Shown: positions 40,201-48,346 of the stretch, piece by piece
Numbering within the stretch: the first letter of the stretch is position 1
How the letters are laid out: each line of letters starts with the position of its first letter
IMG/VR virus record: IMGVR_UViG_3300044998_001094
Coordinates: 1 to 49,531 of that record
Length of the DNA stretch: 49,531 nucleotides
Direction: 5' to 3' (one strand)
Source of the DNA: a virus
Position numbers and translations under genes: made by a program
Notes under the pieces: generated by a model
Database searches by the model: none
Seen by the model: only the letters and a program-made list of their open reading frames with translations
What the model was told of the DNA's origin: nothing

Positions 40201-40410
40201 CTAGCAAAAAAACACGACGCACCTTTTACCGTGTTCGTTCCGAAGTAATCGTAACCCGACGGCGTGGGTGGTTTCCGTGACATCCTGAGAATCCTTGGAT
40301 TCCTCCACCATAATCAGCACGTCCATGTTTTCGGGCGTGGGAGGCAGGGCTTGCAGGATGTCACGCAAGGTTATCGGTTCCACTTGTTTGCCCTTTATTG
40401 TCACTGTCAT
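40201..40410 (-). CDS. Small hypothetical protein, 69 residues
   Basis: The start at 40410 (MTVTIKGKQVEPITLRDILQ) lies inside the end of the nuclease gene, a 50-bp overlap that suggests coupling. The protein has an acidic centre (VEESKDSQDVTE) and ends VVFFC. A longer in-frame start at 40515 is rejected because it would run deeper into the nuclease frame. No family is recognised. Confidence 0.6.
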   Translation of the reverse strand: MTVTIKGKQVEPITLRDILQALPPTPENMDVLIMVEESKDSQDVTETTHAVGLRLLRNEHGKRCVVFFC

Positions 40411-41254
40411 CTTTGGGGGTGCTTGAGGATTTGATGCGCGCGAACTGTTCACAGAACGGGGCCGCCGCGCAATACGTTTCGCAGCGCGTGCTCTCCCCGG
40501 GGCGCATGACGACAACCTCCCCCTCCTTGAGTTCCTTCACCGCGTCCTCGTAGGAACGAAGCACGCGCCGGGCACGCTTGGCATCCGGCCTCAAAACAGC
40601 AAAGGTGTCCGGCTTGGCCCAGCGTTCTTCCGGGGTGCATTCCGGCAGGGTTCCGGCGCGGGCAGACTGGTGCAGGCGCACCCTTTCCTCAATCCACGCG
40701 GTCGCCCGTTCGTCCGTCCACTGGGGGACGCAAAAAACCTGAACCTGAGACTGCGGATAACTCGAATCCCGGTGCGCCTCCAAGGCAGACCAGTCCCGGT
40801 AGATGGCCACAATCTCCAAGCCCAGCGGAACGAAGTTGTTCCGGCGGGCCAGCCATGCGAGCGCGTTCAACTGCTGCTCCCACTCCGGCTTTAGTCCGTT
40901 TTTGCAGGACCAAACCGTTGTCAGCTTGTAGTCCGTAATCACCCAGTCCAGCAGGTCAACCTGTCCGCCAACAGTCCAGCCCAGAACTTCGGCATAAAGG
41001 CGTTCCTCGACGACGCGGTGCCCGGCCTTGGCCGCGCGCTCCAAGATGGCGTGACCAATCTGGCCGATGAGGGACCAGATGCGGTTGCTGGCGTCGTCCT
41101 CCAGTTCGGCCGCGTGCTTTTTTTCCAGCGCCAGCGCGCGCGGCGGCTTGATGAGTTGCGTCACCGTGATGTCCGACCTGCCCGGCGAGTAGGGGTCGGC
41201 GGTGACGGCGGCCACCAGCGGGGCCGGCAGCCCGTGTTTGTTGGTGATTTTCAT
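40361..41254 (-). CDS. Cas4/RecB-like PD-(D/E)xK nuclease, 297 residues
   Basis: GQVDLLDWVITDYKLTT gives the catalytic Asp100 and Asp108-x-Lys110, and EWEQQLNALAWLA fits the following helix with the QxxxY-like motif. Near the C-terminus CETYCAAAPFC is a Cys cluster as in Cas4 and AddB iron-sulfur nucleases. His68 (GHAILE) is the usual upstream metal ligand. Such enzymes trim DNA ends in recombination. AGAAGGACAACC is a strong ribosome site. Confidence 0.85.
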   Translation of the reverse strand: MKITNKHGLPAPLVAAVTADPYSPGRSDITVTQLIKPPRALALEKKHAAELEDDASNRIWSLIGQIGHAILERAAKAGHRVVEERLYAEVLGWTVGGQVDLLDWVITDYKLTTVWSCKNGLKPEWEQQLNALAWLARRNNFVPLGLEIVAIYRDWSALEAHRDSSYPQSQVQVFCVPQWTDERATAWIEERVRLHQSARAGTLPECTPEERWAKPDTFAVLRPDAKRARRVLRSYEDAVKELKEGEVVVMRPGESTRCETYCAAAPFCEQFARIKSSSTPKDDSDNKGQTSGTDNLA

Positions 41255-41265
41255 GGTTGTCCTTC

Positions 41266-42618
41266 TTAGTCCTTCTTTTTGAACCCGTAGTGTTCTCCTG
41301 CAATGTCCAGCATCTCCCGAAGTTTGCGGTCGGCCTCAATGTATTTGGGGTCGCGCGCCTTGCCCTTGTAAGTGTCCTGCACGGTGAAGTTTGCCCACAG
41401 CCCGAACAGGTACCGCTTTTCCAAGTCGCCTAGGGGCGTCCCCTTGAAGTCGCCGAACGGCATCGGGAAGTCCTTCCACTCGTCATCATCTCCGGCCGGC
41501 TCCGGCTTGGCAGGCTCGGGCTTGGCAGGCTCCGGCTTGGCCGGCTCCGGCTGAGGCCCGGCGGCGATGGCGTCGTTGAACTCACTCATGGACTGGAACT
41601 TGGCCTTGGCCTCATCTCGCTCCGCCTCGGTCATGCCCTCGAACATCTCCTGCACAGCGGCGGCGTGTTTGACGTAAGCCTCGGCAGCGCCGGCTTGTGT
41701 CGCGTTAGGGAACACCTTGGCCGCCGGAACCTCCGACAGCGGTTCGCTGTCCAAAATCCAGCCCTGCCGGACGGCGTAGGCCCACCACGCCCATTCCAGT
41801 TCCCCCTTGGCACGCTGCAACAAGGCAGCCTTGCACTTCTCAGCAAAAGCCGGGTCAGCTTTCGCCGGCTTGGGTGCGGGAGCAGGAGCCGGGGCAGGAG
41901 CCGGGGTTGAGGAAGGAGCCGGGGTTGAGGAAGGAGCGAAGGCGGGGGCCGGAATCTCCTCCTCGTTGTCGCCAATGTCCTGAGTAAAGATGTCGCTGGC
42001 GGCCGTGGCTGTAATCGTGGCGTCAACGAAAGCCCGCTTCTTCGCAATCTTCAGCACCGTGTTGATGCAGTCCGCCGGGTTTTCGTTCTCCACCTTCTCC
42101 TGCGGGACCTCGGCGATAAACCAGCCGTCGTCAGTTTTGACCTTCGTAAACCCCTTGCCGCCGAGGATTTGCTGGGCGCGGGCCGGGTCGGTTTTCCAGT
42201 AGTCCCAGTACTCCTTCGGGACGGGACGGTCCGTCGCGCGTTTTTGAGCCGTGCGGTAGCGGTACTTTGATTCCATAGTGGAGCAGACCCCGACGCCTTG
42301 TCCCACCACATTGCCGCTGGACATGCTGCGGAGGGTGCAGACAACCCTGTACTCCTTGTGCCCGCGCTCCAGATTCGTCTCCTGAATCTGGTATTCCGGC
42401 ACCAGACGGAAGGTCATGCACAGCTTTTGCGCGCCCGGTTGGAGCAGGGTCTTTTTATCCCCGCACCCGGGAATGGTTCCGTAATGTTCGCCGTCCTTCA
42501 TCACGGCCTTCATCACGCGCTGGATTAGTGCGACCTGTTGCAGCAGGTCCTCCGGCGTGAGGGGTTGACCGACCGCCGGCACGTGTTGCGTTTCGTCGTA
42601 CTTGATGATGTTGCTCAT
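41266..42618 (-). CDS. Phage recombination- or replication-type protein, 450 residues
   Basis: The start at 42618 overlaps the previous stop (ATGA). The N-terminal 210 residues (KAVMKDGEHYGTIPGCGDKK, QPGAQKLCMTFRLVPEYQIQ, MSSGNVVGQGVGVCSTMESK) form a conserved phage domain I associate with DNA recombination loci. An Ala/Pro-rich linker and a PEPAK repeat follow, then PFGDFKGTPLGDLEKRYLFG, which resembles DUF3820. A single-strand annealing or DNA-binding role is likely from position beside the exonuclease. The first 92 codons of the open frame are excluded as shadow. Confidence 0.75.
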   Translation of the reverse strand: MSNIIKYDETQHVPAVGQPLTPEDLLQQVALIQRVMKAVMKDGEHYGTIPGCGDKKTLLQPGAQKLCMTFRLVPEYQIQETNLERGHKEYRVVCTLRSMSSGNVVGQGVGVCSTMESKYRYRTAQKRATDRPVPKEYWDYWKTDPARAQQILGGKGFTKVKTDDGWFIAEVPQEKVENENPADCINTVLKIAKKRAFVDATITATAASDIFTQDIGDNEEEIPAPAFAPSSTPAPSSTPAPAPAPAPAPKPAKADPAFAEKCKAALLQRAKGELEWAWWAYAVRQGWILDSEPLSEVPAAKVFPNATQAGAAEAYVKHAAAVQEMFEGMTEAERDEAKAKFQSMSEFNDAIAAGPQPEPAKPEPAKPEPAKPEPAGDDDEWKDFPMPFGDFKGTPLGDLEKRYLFGLWANFTVQDTYKGKARDPKYIEADRKLREMLDIAGEHYGFKKKD

Positions 42619-42836
42619 GGTTTGAGTTGGGGTTGAGAGTCTTGGCAAAGTTCCTCCGGGCATGGGCTGTCGCCAATCCCGGACACACCGCGCCAGCCGT
42701 GGCTGGAGTAGTGGCGCTCCCGGCCGCACCTTGGGCACAAGTCCCGGCCATCGGGAAGCTCCAGCAGCCGGGCGTGGCACGTGTGGCAGTGGCCACAGTA
42801 GCGGCGGGGGTTGTAGCGGCGGGGGTTGCTGCTCAT
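42615..42836 (-). CDS. Small zinc-ribbon protein, 73 residues
   Basis: YCGHCHTCHARLLEL and DLCPRCGRERHY provide two Cys pairs of a zinc ribbon, with further Cys in ELCQDSQ. The protein is basic at the start. ATGA overlaps both neighbours. Such proteins commonly bind nucleic acid or other proteins at the fork; the exact role is unknown. Confidence 0.72.
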   Translation of the reverse strand: MSSNPRRYNPRRYCGHCHTCHARLLELPDGRDLCPRCGRERHYSSHGWRGVSGIGDSPCPEELCQDSQPQLKP

Positions 42837-43222
42837 ACAATGACCCCCAGCAGCCGGGCAAAAGAGACCAGACCGTGCAACGTTTCCGGCTCAAAATATA
42901 TCACGTCCCGGCGGGCGGCACCGTAGATGCCGTCGTGGGTGTAGGCGACAACCGCCTTGTCCCACGCCGTCTCGCAGTAAACCCCGTCCCCGATGTATTG
43001 CGGCCCAGACGGGGGCGCTCCTCCGCCCATCCGGGCGCAAATGGTGGCCATGCGCGCAGCATGGTCTGCGGCCTCGCTGAATCGCTCCGCACGCCACGCC
43101 GCCTCATGTGCGCGGAAGGCGTCCAGCCATTCCGCGCGCAACCTGTTCTTTTCCTCGGCTTCCATGTCCGCATCCTCGGGGGTCTGGCAACGCGAGTCAA
43201 GTAGTTTGTTTCTTTTCATCAT
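42833..43222 (-). CDS. Hypothetical protein, 129 residues
   Basis: The protein has a charged helix (EAEEKNRLRAEWLDAFRAHE), a Gly-rich centre and an end EPETLHGLVSFARLLGVIV. Its start overlaps the previous gene. An internal ATG at 43165 has a better ribosome site (GAGG) and may be the true start. No family is recognised. Confidence 0.65.
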   Translation of the reverse strand: MMKRNKLLDSRCQTPEDADMEAEEKNRLRAEWLDAFRAHEAAWRAERFSEAADHAARMATICARMGGGAPPSGPQYIGDGVYCETAWDKAVVAYTHDGIYGAARRDVIYFEPETLHGLVSFARLLGVIV

Positions 43223-43577
43223 CGAAGGTGAAGGCTCTGATTGTCGCCGGGTTTGTTTGTCCCGGCAGGGCCGGCGGGTTTTGTTTCGCGGACGATTCCA
43301 GCCGGCGCGCCAGTTCCCGGGACATGGCGCGATAGACGCCCCACAGCCGGCCGGCGGCGGCTTGCGGGTTTTCGTTCGGACCGACGAGCGGGGCGACGCG
43401 GCGCTCCATCAGCCTCATGCAGTTGAGCAGGTGCCGGTCGTCCATGTCGGAGATGCGGATGATTCGACCGTCCGAACACTGCCAAAGCTCATCGGTGTTG
43501 ATGGCCGCAGCGGCTTTGCTGGCCGCAGCGGCTTTGATAAGGGCAGCGGCTTTCGTGGCGGGCTTGTTTTTTGACAT
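43197..43577 (-). CDS. Hypothetical protein with an Ala/Lys-rich start, 126 residues
   Basis: GAAAGGCGAAAC precedes the ATG at 43577. The first 30 residues are Ala/Lys repeats (KPATKAAALIKAAAASKAAA), encoded by a short DNA repeat (about 43500-43555). The middle (SDGRIIRISDMDDRHLLNCM) and the following helix look folded. A basic Ala-rich tail resembles histone-like or DNA-binding tails, but that is only composition. Confidence 0.7.
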   Translation of the reverse strand: MSKNKPATKAAALIKAAAASKAAAAINTDELWQCSDGRIIRISDMDDRHLLNCMRLMERRVAPLVGPNENPQAAAGRLWGVYRAMSRELARRLESSAKQNPPALPGQTNPATIRAFTFDDEKKQTT

Positions 43578-43639
43578 GTTTCGCCTTTCAGGGGGTGTTG
43601 CGGCTGTTCCAGCCGCACGGGTTGAACGGTTCAGGGGGT

Positions 43640-43704
43640 GCCCCGCCGGGGTCAAAAGCCGAAAAGGAACAAACGGCTCGGCCCAAGCCTTCCCCCGGCG
43701 GGGC
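43640..43704 (-). terminator. 12-bp hairpin in the 43578-43711 gap
   Basis: GCCCCGCCGGGG (43640-43651) pairs with CCCCGGCGGGGC (43693-43704), enclosing a smaller AGCCG/CGGCT stem. It is the strongest structure in the gap and lies between two early genes. No U-run follows. The gap holds no gene. Confidence 0.5.
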
Positions 43705-43711
43705 TAGAGTT

Positions 43712-44068
43712 TCAGGCTGCGACGTTGCGCGGCCCGGCGATGGCGAGCGCCTCGCGCACCGGCCAGTTTTCCACGAGCGGCCCGGCGAGTTCGTCGTTTT
43801 CGCCGAGCGCAACATACAGGCCGAACACGGCGGCGGCAACAACTTGCGCGCCGCTCATCGGGGCCGGCAGGTGCGGCAGCACGTGCTCCCTTGTGTTGAC
43901 GTGCGGCACGCAGAACAGCGGTCGTTCGACCATGTACCGGGAGGCCGAGCCGATGGTTTCGTGAAGCTGGTCGCGCGTCAGGGCGCGCAGCTTGGGGAGC
44001 AGGGCCACGCCGTGAAACATCACGGCCATGCGGAAAGACTCATGGGCGGCAGCGTAATCGGGCATCAT
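43712..44068 (-). CDS. Hypothetical protein, 118 residues
   Basis: MMPDYAAAHESFRMAVMFHG begins a protein with two helical parts and an Ala/Val-rich stretch (PMSGAQVVAAAVFGLYVALG) that could be membrane-associated or a buried helix. The two start codons are adjacent; no strong ribosome site is visible. A hairpin lies on each side. No family is recognised. Confidence 0.65.
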   Translation of the reverse strand: MMPDYAAAHESFRMAVMFHGVALLPKLRALTRDQLHETIGSASRYMVERPLFCVPHVNTREHVLPHLPAPMSGAQVVAAAVFGLYVALGENDELAGPLVENWPVREALAIAGPRNVAA

Positions 44069-44151
44069 GTTTCATGGTCCGGCGGTGTGCCCGCAGCGGG
44101 GCGCGGACACACCGGACCGGCGGTTGATGGTTTCGGTTGATGGCTCGGGGT

Positions 44152-44625
44152 TCAGGCGGCGTCCGGCTCCTTGCACAGAGCCGGCTCGAACTTGGACAGC
44201 GGCCCGTCGTAGAGGACGTTGCCGCCGCCGTCCTCCACTGTCAGCCGGATGACGCGCGGGTTGCCGCCGAAGCGGGGCGGGTTGGACTGGATTTCCTCCC
44301 CCTCCCTCAGCGTGTAAACGTATTCCTCGCCCACGTCCTTGGTGCCGGGCGCGCACAGATACACGTTGCCGCACAACGCGCGGCCGTTGTCGGGGTCGTT
44401 CGCCATCTTGAGCTTGGCCACCACGATGGCGGCGAGGCAGCCCATGCCGTTGGTCTCACGGGATGCGTCGCGGTATCCGTTGACCAGCGCGAGATGCCCG
44501 GCCGCCGATTTAAGGTCCATGCCGAGGCCCTCGGGGTAGCCGTCGTACTGGCGGTAGATGCAGGCGATTTCGGTTTCTCCATCGTTGGTGCGTTCGATGA
44601 AGCGAGTAAGTGAGCGGGTGCCCAT
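44152..44625 (-). CDS. MGTRSL-type conserved phage protein, 157 residues
   Basis: GTRSLTRFIERTNDGETEIA and YRQYDGYPEGLGMDLKSAA match a protein family widely found in phages and prophages whose function is not known. The C-terminal part has beta strands (NPRVIRLTVEDGGGNVLYDG). The purine-rich AGAAAGAAATCAAAG precedes the ATG at 44625. Confidence 0.78.
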   Translation of the reverse strand: MGTRSLTRFIERTNDGETEIACIYRQYDGYPEGLGMDLKSAAGHLALVNGYRDASRETNGMGCLAAIVVAKLKMANDPDNGRALCGNVYLCAPGTKDVGEEYVYTLREGEEIQSNPPRFGGNPRVIRLTVEDGGGNVLYDGPLSKFEPALCKEPDAA

Positions 44626-44696
44626 AACTTTGATTTCTTTCTGTTTTGTGTTTGGTGTTGTTTTTTCCACCGTTGCCGGACGCAACGGCAGAGAGA

Positions 44697-44719
44697 CCGG
44701 GGCGGTTCGCCCGCCCCGG
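44697..44719 (-). terminator. 9-bp GC-rich hairpin between early genes
   Basis: CCGGGGCGG pairs with CCGCCCCGG around TTCGC. A second stem (44670-44676 with 44682-44688, loop CGGAC) is next to it. Both lie between the genes at 44743 and 44625. No U-run is visible. Confidence 0.4.
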
Positions 44720-44742
44720 CTTGCTCTGCCCTGTCACCGACT

Positions 44743-45039
44743 TCACCGGCCCCGCGCCGCCTCGCGGATTGACAGCAGAAACCGCCGGCGCGCGGTGCGC
44801 CAAGGCACGCCCGCCTTGCGGGCGTCGCTGCGGGCCTTGGCTTCCTTCTGCCCGTGCCACAGGGCCGCCATCCTGTACACGTCGGACAGCGCCACCGCGT
44901 AGGCGGTGCGCTCCCCCTTTCGCCGCAGCACCAGCACGGCCTCGTTTTGTGAGCCGCACGGCGCAAGCGTGACGACGACCGGGCGGCCGCGCACGGCGTA
45001 GCCTGTTTCCCGGGTGACTGGTTTGCCTGGCTTTGTCAT
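44743..45039 (-). CDS. Small basic protein, 98 residues
   Basis: GGAAAGGAACACC precedes the ATG at 45039. The protein has a beta-rich first half (RPVVVTLAPCGSQNEAVLVL) and an Arg/Ala-rich helical end (KAGVPWRTARRRFLLSIREA). It follows leader copy D, whose tiny upstream frame ends with a TGA overlapping this ATG. No family is recognised. Confidence 0.7.
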   Translation of the reverse strand: MTKPGKPVTRETGYAVRGRPVVVTLAPCGSQNEAVLVLRRKGERTAYAVALSDVYRMAALWHGQKEAKARSDARKAGVPWRTARRRFLLSIREAARGR

Positions 45040-45065
45040 GGTGTTCCTTTCCATTTGTACAGTTC

Positions 45066-45076
45066 CATGAAGGTTG
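45066..45076 (-). promoter_or_regulatory. Leader motif copy D (CAACCTTCATG)
   Basis: The 11-mer lies in a CAGTCC/GGA(A)CTG stem with one bulge (about 45060-45081). Its ATG opens a 10-codon frame, MELYKWKGTP, whose TGA overlaps the ATG of the 98-residue gene. This copy therefore directly couples a leader peptide to its gene. Confidence 0.65.
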
Positions 45077-45086
45077 GACTGCCGGG

Positions 45087-45545
45087 CTAGTTGGTATAGA
45101 AACCGCCGGTCTTGAACTCGTTTTCGAGTATCGCCCCCAGCGCCATGCCGACGCGCGCGAAGCGGCTCGGAACCAGAAAGGCATAGAGCCGGCCGCCGAC
45201 GGCCTCCGCCGCCTCGTCATTGCACACGAACTTTTCGATGCGGTGCCAGCCATCAATGACCACCGCCTTGCCGTCCGGCATCTGGACCGCAATCAGCGGT
45301 TGGCGAAGGTCAACGGCCGCCACATCGGCGGGGTCGCGCTCATCCGTGTTGCTGCTCAGCATTTCCACCGCCTCATCGCGCGTGATAAACACCGGGTGGA
45401 CAACGCTCTTGTCGTTGTTTTTCAGTGCCTCCGCCGCCAGCTTGGCGGCCTTTTGCACGGAGTACCACCGGACGTAGCCGTCCTCATCGCTTTGCCAGCG
45501 ATAGAAGTGGGCATAACCGTTTTCTCCAGACAGTTGCATCTTCAT
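45087..45545 (-). CDS. ParB/sulfiredoxin-like domain protein, 152 residues
   Basis: The start at 45545 follows AAAAGGGAACAAG. Near residues 100-135 AVDLRQPLIAVQMPDGKAVV and IDGWHRIEKF match the ParB-N fold, where DGxHRxEA holds the nucleotide-binding loop. Phage proteins of this type may be nucleases or CTP/ATP-using DNA-binding factors. The rest (ENGYAHFYRWQSDEDGYVRW) is unassigned. Confidence 0.65.
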   Translation of the reverse strand: MKMQLSGENGYAHFYRWQSDEDGYVRWYSVQKAAKLAAEALKNNDKSVVHPVFITRDEAVEMLSSNTDERDPADVAAVDLRQPLIAVQMPDGKAVVIDGWHRIEKFVCNDEAAEAVGGRLYAFLVPSRFARVGMALGAILENEFKTGGFYTN

Positions 45546-45580
45546 CTTGTTCCCTTTTGTTTTGCGCCACCGTGATTGAT

Positions 45581-45622
45581 GGCGGAAGGGGCGCACCCGC
45601 GCGGGGTGCGCCTTGTTCCGCC
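45581..45622 (-). terminator. Long hairpin between early genes
   Basis: GGCGGAA/TTCCGCC (45581-45587 with 45616-45622) encloses GGCGCACCC/GGGTGCGCC (45590-45598 with 45604-45612). It sits just after the stop of the gene at 45627 on the minus strand. No U-run is visible. Confidence 0.45.
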
Positions 45623-45626
45623 CTCC

Positions 45627-46583
45627 TTATTCCTCGCCGAACTCGAAGCCGCGCGCGGGAATCTCCGCAATCCCTTTGTCAACGCCCGCCTTCAGGGCGG
45701 CGAAGGCTTGCGCGGTGCGCTCCCGGACAACCTCCGAGTTACGGAGCTTTTCGGCCGCATCGTCGCCCAGCGGCTCAATGATGGCGCGCGCCTGTTCAAC
45801 GAGTGCGCGCAGCTTGGTGTCGCCAAAGGCGTCACGGTTGCCGAAGGCTTTGATGAACAACTTGAGATTGTCCACCGTGGACCGCTGGAACTTTTTCGGC
45901 TGGCCACCGGGGCCGGGTTCCAGCCGTTCCCGGAGATGCTCGACCAGTCCGGCGAACTCGGTCCGGAGGGCGGCAATGATTTGCTGCCGGGCACGCTCAA
46001 AAGCCTCGCGCAGTTTCTTTTCCTCCGCCTCACGCAGTTCCGGCGGCAGCCCCTCGGGCACATCAAAATGGACGATGTTGTAAACCAGCCCCGGGTGCGC
46101 GCGGAGCGTGTCCGGGTTGGGGTAGTCCGCCGGGCTGAACGCCGCCCCGAGCGCCGCGCGGGACCGCTCAATCTCCCGGGGCAGCACATCGGCGAACCGG
46201 TTGACCGCCGCGCGGATTTGCTCGTTGACCCTGGTGATTTCCGCCTCCATTGCGCCCACCCGGTCCAGCCGGACAAGATAAAACCCTTCGTCAATAAATG
46301 ACGGGTTGCAATAGGTCCGCAGGATGCGGGCCTTGCCGTTGGCGATGGCGGCCTTGGCTTCGTCAAGCTCGGGGCAAACGACCAGCTTTTTGGTGGCGGC
46401 AAGACGCTTGCGCGCTTCCGCCCGGATGGCCGTTCTTTCCTCGTCCCGCATGGTTTCCGGGAGGGGACCCGTGGCTTCCTCAACCATTGCGTCCGTGACG
46501 CGGACCTTGCGTGTGTTACCAATGACGCCCGGCGCTTTGATGCGAATGAGGGCGTTTTCCTTGAGTATTTTTGAGCTAACCAT
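45627..46583 (-). CDS. DUF3150-like partner of the AAA+ ATPase, 318 residues
   Basis: ACAAAAGGAAAC precedes the ATG at 46583. The protein is helical and charged, with FIDEGFYLVRLDRVGAMEAE and a C-terminal block STVDNLKLFIKAFGNRDAFG, the layout I know from DUF3150 proteins found beside MoxR-like ATPases in phages. Here the neighbour is a Ycf46-like AAA+ gene, so this is probably its substrate or adaptor. The assignment rests on pattern and position. Confidence 0.6.
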   Translation of the reverse strand: MVSSKILKENALIRIKAPGVIGNTRKVRVTDAMVEEATGPLPETMRDEERTAIRAEARKRLAATKKLVVCPELDEAKAAIANGKARILRTYCNPSFIDEGFYLVRLDRVGAMEAEITRVNEQIRAAVNRFADVLPREIERSRAALGAAFSPADYPNPDTLRAHPGLVYNIVHFDVPEGLPPELREAEEKKLREAFERARQQIIAALRTEFAGLVEHLRERLEPGPGGQPKKFQRSTVDNLKLFIKAFGNRDAFGDTKLRALVEQARAIIEPLGDDAAEKLRNSEVVRERTAQAFAALKAGVDKGIAEIPARGFEFGEE

Positions 46584-46648
46584 GTTTCCTTTTGTGTTGT
46601 GTTGACGCACGCACCATGCGTGCGCCTCGGTGTGTTGAGCACCGAAAG

Positions 46649-46672
46649 GGGGGCCGGATGAAACCGGCCCCC
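46649..46672 (-). terminator. 9-bp GC-rich hairpin before the DUF3150-like gene
   Basis: GGGGGCCGG pairs with CCGGCCCCC around ATGAAA. It lies between leader copy E and the gene starting at 46583, so it may be part of the leader rather than a terminator. Confidence 0.4.
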
Positions 46673-46699
46673 GTGTTCGATGTTCCACCCTTCCAGTTC

Positions 46700-46710
46700 C
46701 ATGAAGGTTG
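46700..46710 (-). promoter_or_regulatory. Leader motif copy E (CAACCTTCATG)
   Basis: The motif lies 117 bp before the gene start at 46583. Its ATG opens a longer frame (MELEGWNIEHGG onward) that overlaps the gene out of frame. No clear stem encloses this copy. The GAA that follows is shared with copies D and F. Confidence 0.55.
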
Positions 46711-46717
46711 CGCCCGC

Positions 46718-48280
46718 CTACTCAAAGGACAGGGCGCGGCCGGCGGTTTCAACCTTGGCGGTTCGCTCTTGGAACTGGTACAACCCCGGTTGACTGGCGG
46801 ACAGGAACCGGCCGGAACAGGACTTGCGCAGCGCGTCCAGCTTGGCCTTTTGCGAGACCGCCGAGGGGCAGATGTTTTTCGCCACGTCCGCCAGCGGCCG
46901 GTCGAACTGCCACGCGCGCCAGCAACAGGCTTCGATTTCCCGGCCAACCCAACCCTCGGACACGGCCACCATGTCTTTCGGCTCATCGGGCAGGGCGTGC
47001 TTTGCCGTGTACATCCGCCACAGGGCCAGACGCTCATCTTCGTCCGGGAAGTCGTAGAAGAACTGGCCCATTGTAAACCGGGCCATGATGTCCGGGCTGA
47101 GGCTGTCCACCCAGTTGCACGAGGCAATCATCAGCACGGAGCCGTCGCCGGCGAGTGCGTCAACGGCGGACAGGGCGGCGCGCAGCTTGGCCTCCGACTC
47201 ACCGACCAAGCTGGCCTTGATGTCCGACAACTTGAACAGCGGGATGCCGGCCTCACCGGCGGCGCAATGGGCGGTCCAAGTCTTTCCGGCCCCGGGCACG
47301 CCCGGCAGCAGGAATCCCTTGGCGCGCCGTTCCGCCGTCCAAGTCAGGAACATGCCCACCAAGTTGGTGGACACGCCGGACAGGTCAGTGCCCGCGCCGG
47401 CGAACAGCTTTTCAATTTCGTCAATGAACAGGACGACGCCGGGGCGTTGCCGCCCGTTGATGAAGGCGCGCAACTCATCCTTCACGTTGGCGCAACCGGC
47501 CAGCGCATCGAAGCCGGGGTTGTTAATGCTGATTTCCGCCCCGGTTTGCGCCCGGAGCCGGGCAATCTTTCGTTCCCAGCAGCCGGCCACGTCAACGCCG
47601 TCCTTGCGAACGGACAGGGACAGCGTTTGTTCCACATCAAAGGCGGATTGCAGCCCGAGCAGGGCGGACACGACGGCGGGGCGGTCAACTTTTTCCACGT
47701 CCGCCCCGCTGGCGGCGGCGGCGCGCAGGATGCCATTGACGACGGCTTCGACGGCTTCCCGGTCTGGGGCCGGCTCGGTGATGACCACCACGTCACTGGA
47801 CAGTTCCGGTGGCAGCTTGTTTGCGCCGGTCAACGGCGGTCCGACCAGCACGCAGGTGGCGCGCACTTTGGCGCGCTTGAACGTGTCGCGCAGGTTCCAC
47901 AAGGCTTGCGCGACACCGTCCCGGTCGAAGTATCGCTGGACGTTGAGCAGGAACAGGATGCCGCCGGCGAACCGTTCCGCGTTTTCGCGGAAACCCTTCA
48001 GCATCTCCGGCAGCGGCATGGCAAGCGGGTCGTACCAAGACACCGCGTTGACGCCTTTATTGTTCATTCCGGCGAGGCCGCCGGAGATGTCCCAGCAGGC
48101 CAGCGGCGTTTCTTTTTCCTTCCCGTTAAGCGCGGCGACGGCGGAACGCATGGTTTCCGCCGGGTCTGCCGTTTCGATGGCGGCCAGCGGAACGCCGGCG
48201 CGCCGGATGTCCCGGAGCGTTGTCAGGGTTTTGCGCCCGGCCGGATTGACCGGCGGGGCGGTGTTGTCTTTGGTTTTCAT
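46718..48280 (-). CDS. Ycf46-like AAA+ ATPase with permuted Walker motifs, 520 residues
   Basis: GAAAGGAACCA precedes the ATG at 48280. The first 230 residues resemble the degenerate N-terminal AAA unit of Ycf46 (GGILFLLNVQRYFDRDGVAQ; PPELSSDVVVITEPAPDREA). The active unit then has Walker B VVLFIDEIEKLF (282-293) before Walker A GVPGAGKT (327-334), then SLVGESEAKLR (358-367), the sensor-1 Asn IASCN (385-389) and an arginine in MARF. In ordinary Ycf46 the A motif precedes VGES, which precedes B. Residues 282-320 therefore look moved ahead of the P-loop. It may remodel a protein or nucleic-acid complex with the next gene. Confidence 0.8.
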   Translation of the reverse strand: MKTKDNTAPPVNPAGRKTLTTLRDIRRAGVPLAAIETADPAETMRSAVAALNGKEKETPLACWDISGGLAGMNNKGVNAVSWYDPLAMPLPEMLKGFRENAERFAGGILFLLNVQRYFDRDGVAQALWNLRDTFKRAKVRATCVLVGPPLTGANKLPPELSSDVVVITEPAPDREAVEAVVNGILRAAAASGADVEKVDRPAVVSALLGLQSAFDVEQTLSLSVRKDGVDVAGCWERKIARLRAQTGAEISINNPGFDALAGCANVKDELRAFINGRQRPGVVLFIDEIEKLFAGAGTDLSGVSTNLVGMFLTWTAERRAKGFLLPGVPGAGKTWTAHCAAGEAGIPLFKLSDIKASLVGESEAKLRAALSAVDALAGDGSVLMIASCNWVDSLSPDIMARFTMGQFFYDFPDEDERLALWRMYTAKHALPDEPKDMVAVSEGWVGREIEACCWRAWQFDRPLADVAKNICPSAVSQKAKLDALRKSCSGRFLSASQPGLYQFQERTAKVETAGRALSFE

Positions 48281-48319
48281 TGGTTCCTTTCTTTTTTTTC
48301 GGAGCGTGATTGCTCCCGG

Positions 48320-48346
48320 CCGCCCCGGACGGGTTGCCCGGGGCGG
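48320..48346 (-). terminator. 9-bp GC-rich hairpin upstream of the AAA+ gene
   Basis: CCGCCCCGG pairs with CCGGGGCGG around a 9-nt loop, and GGAGC/GCTCC (48301-48316) makes a small stem beside it. It is between leader copy F and the start at 48280. Confidence 0.4.

Noticed and set aside
41500-41560. 15-bp tandem repeats as a regulatory element
   Set aside because: They encode a PEPAK repeat linker in frame within the 450-residue protein, so a protein-level explanation suffices.
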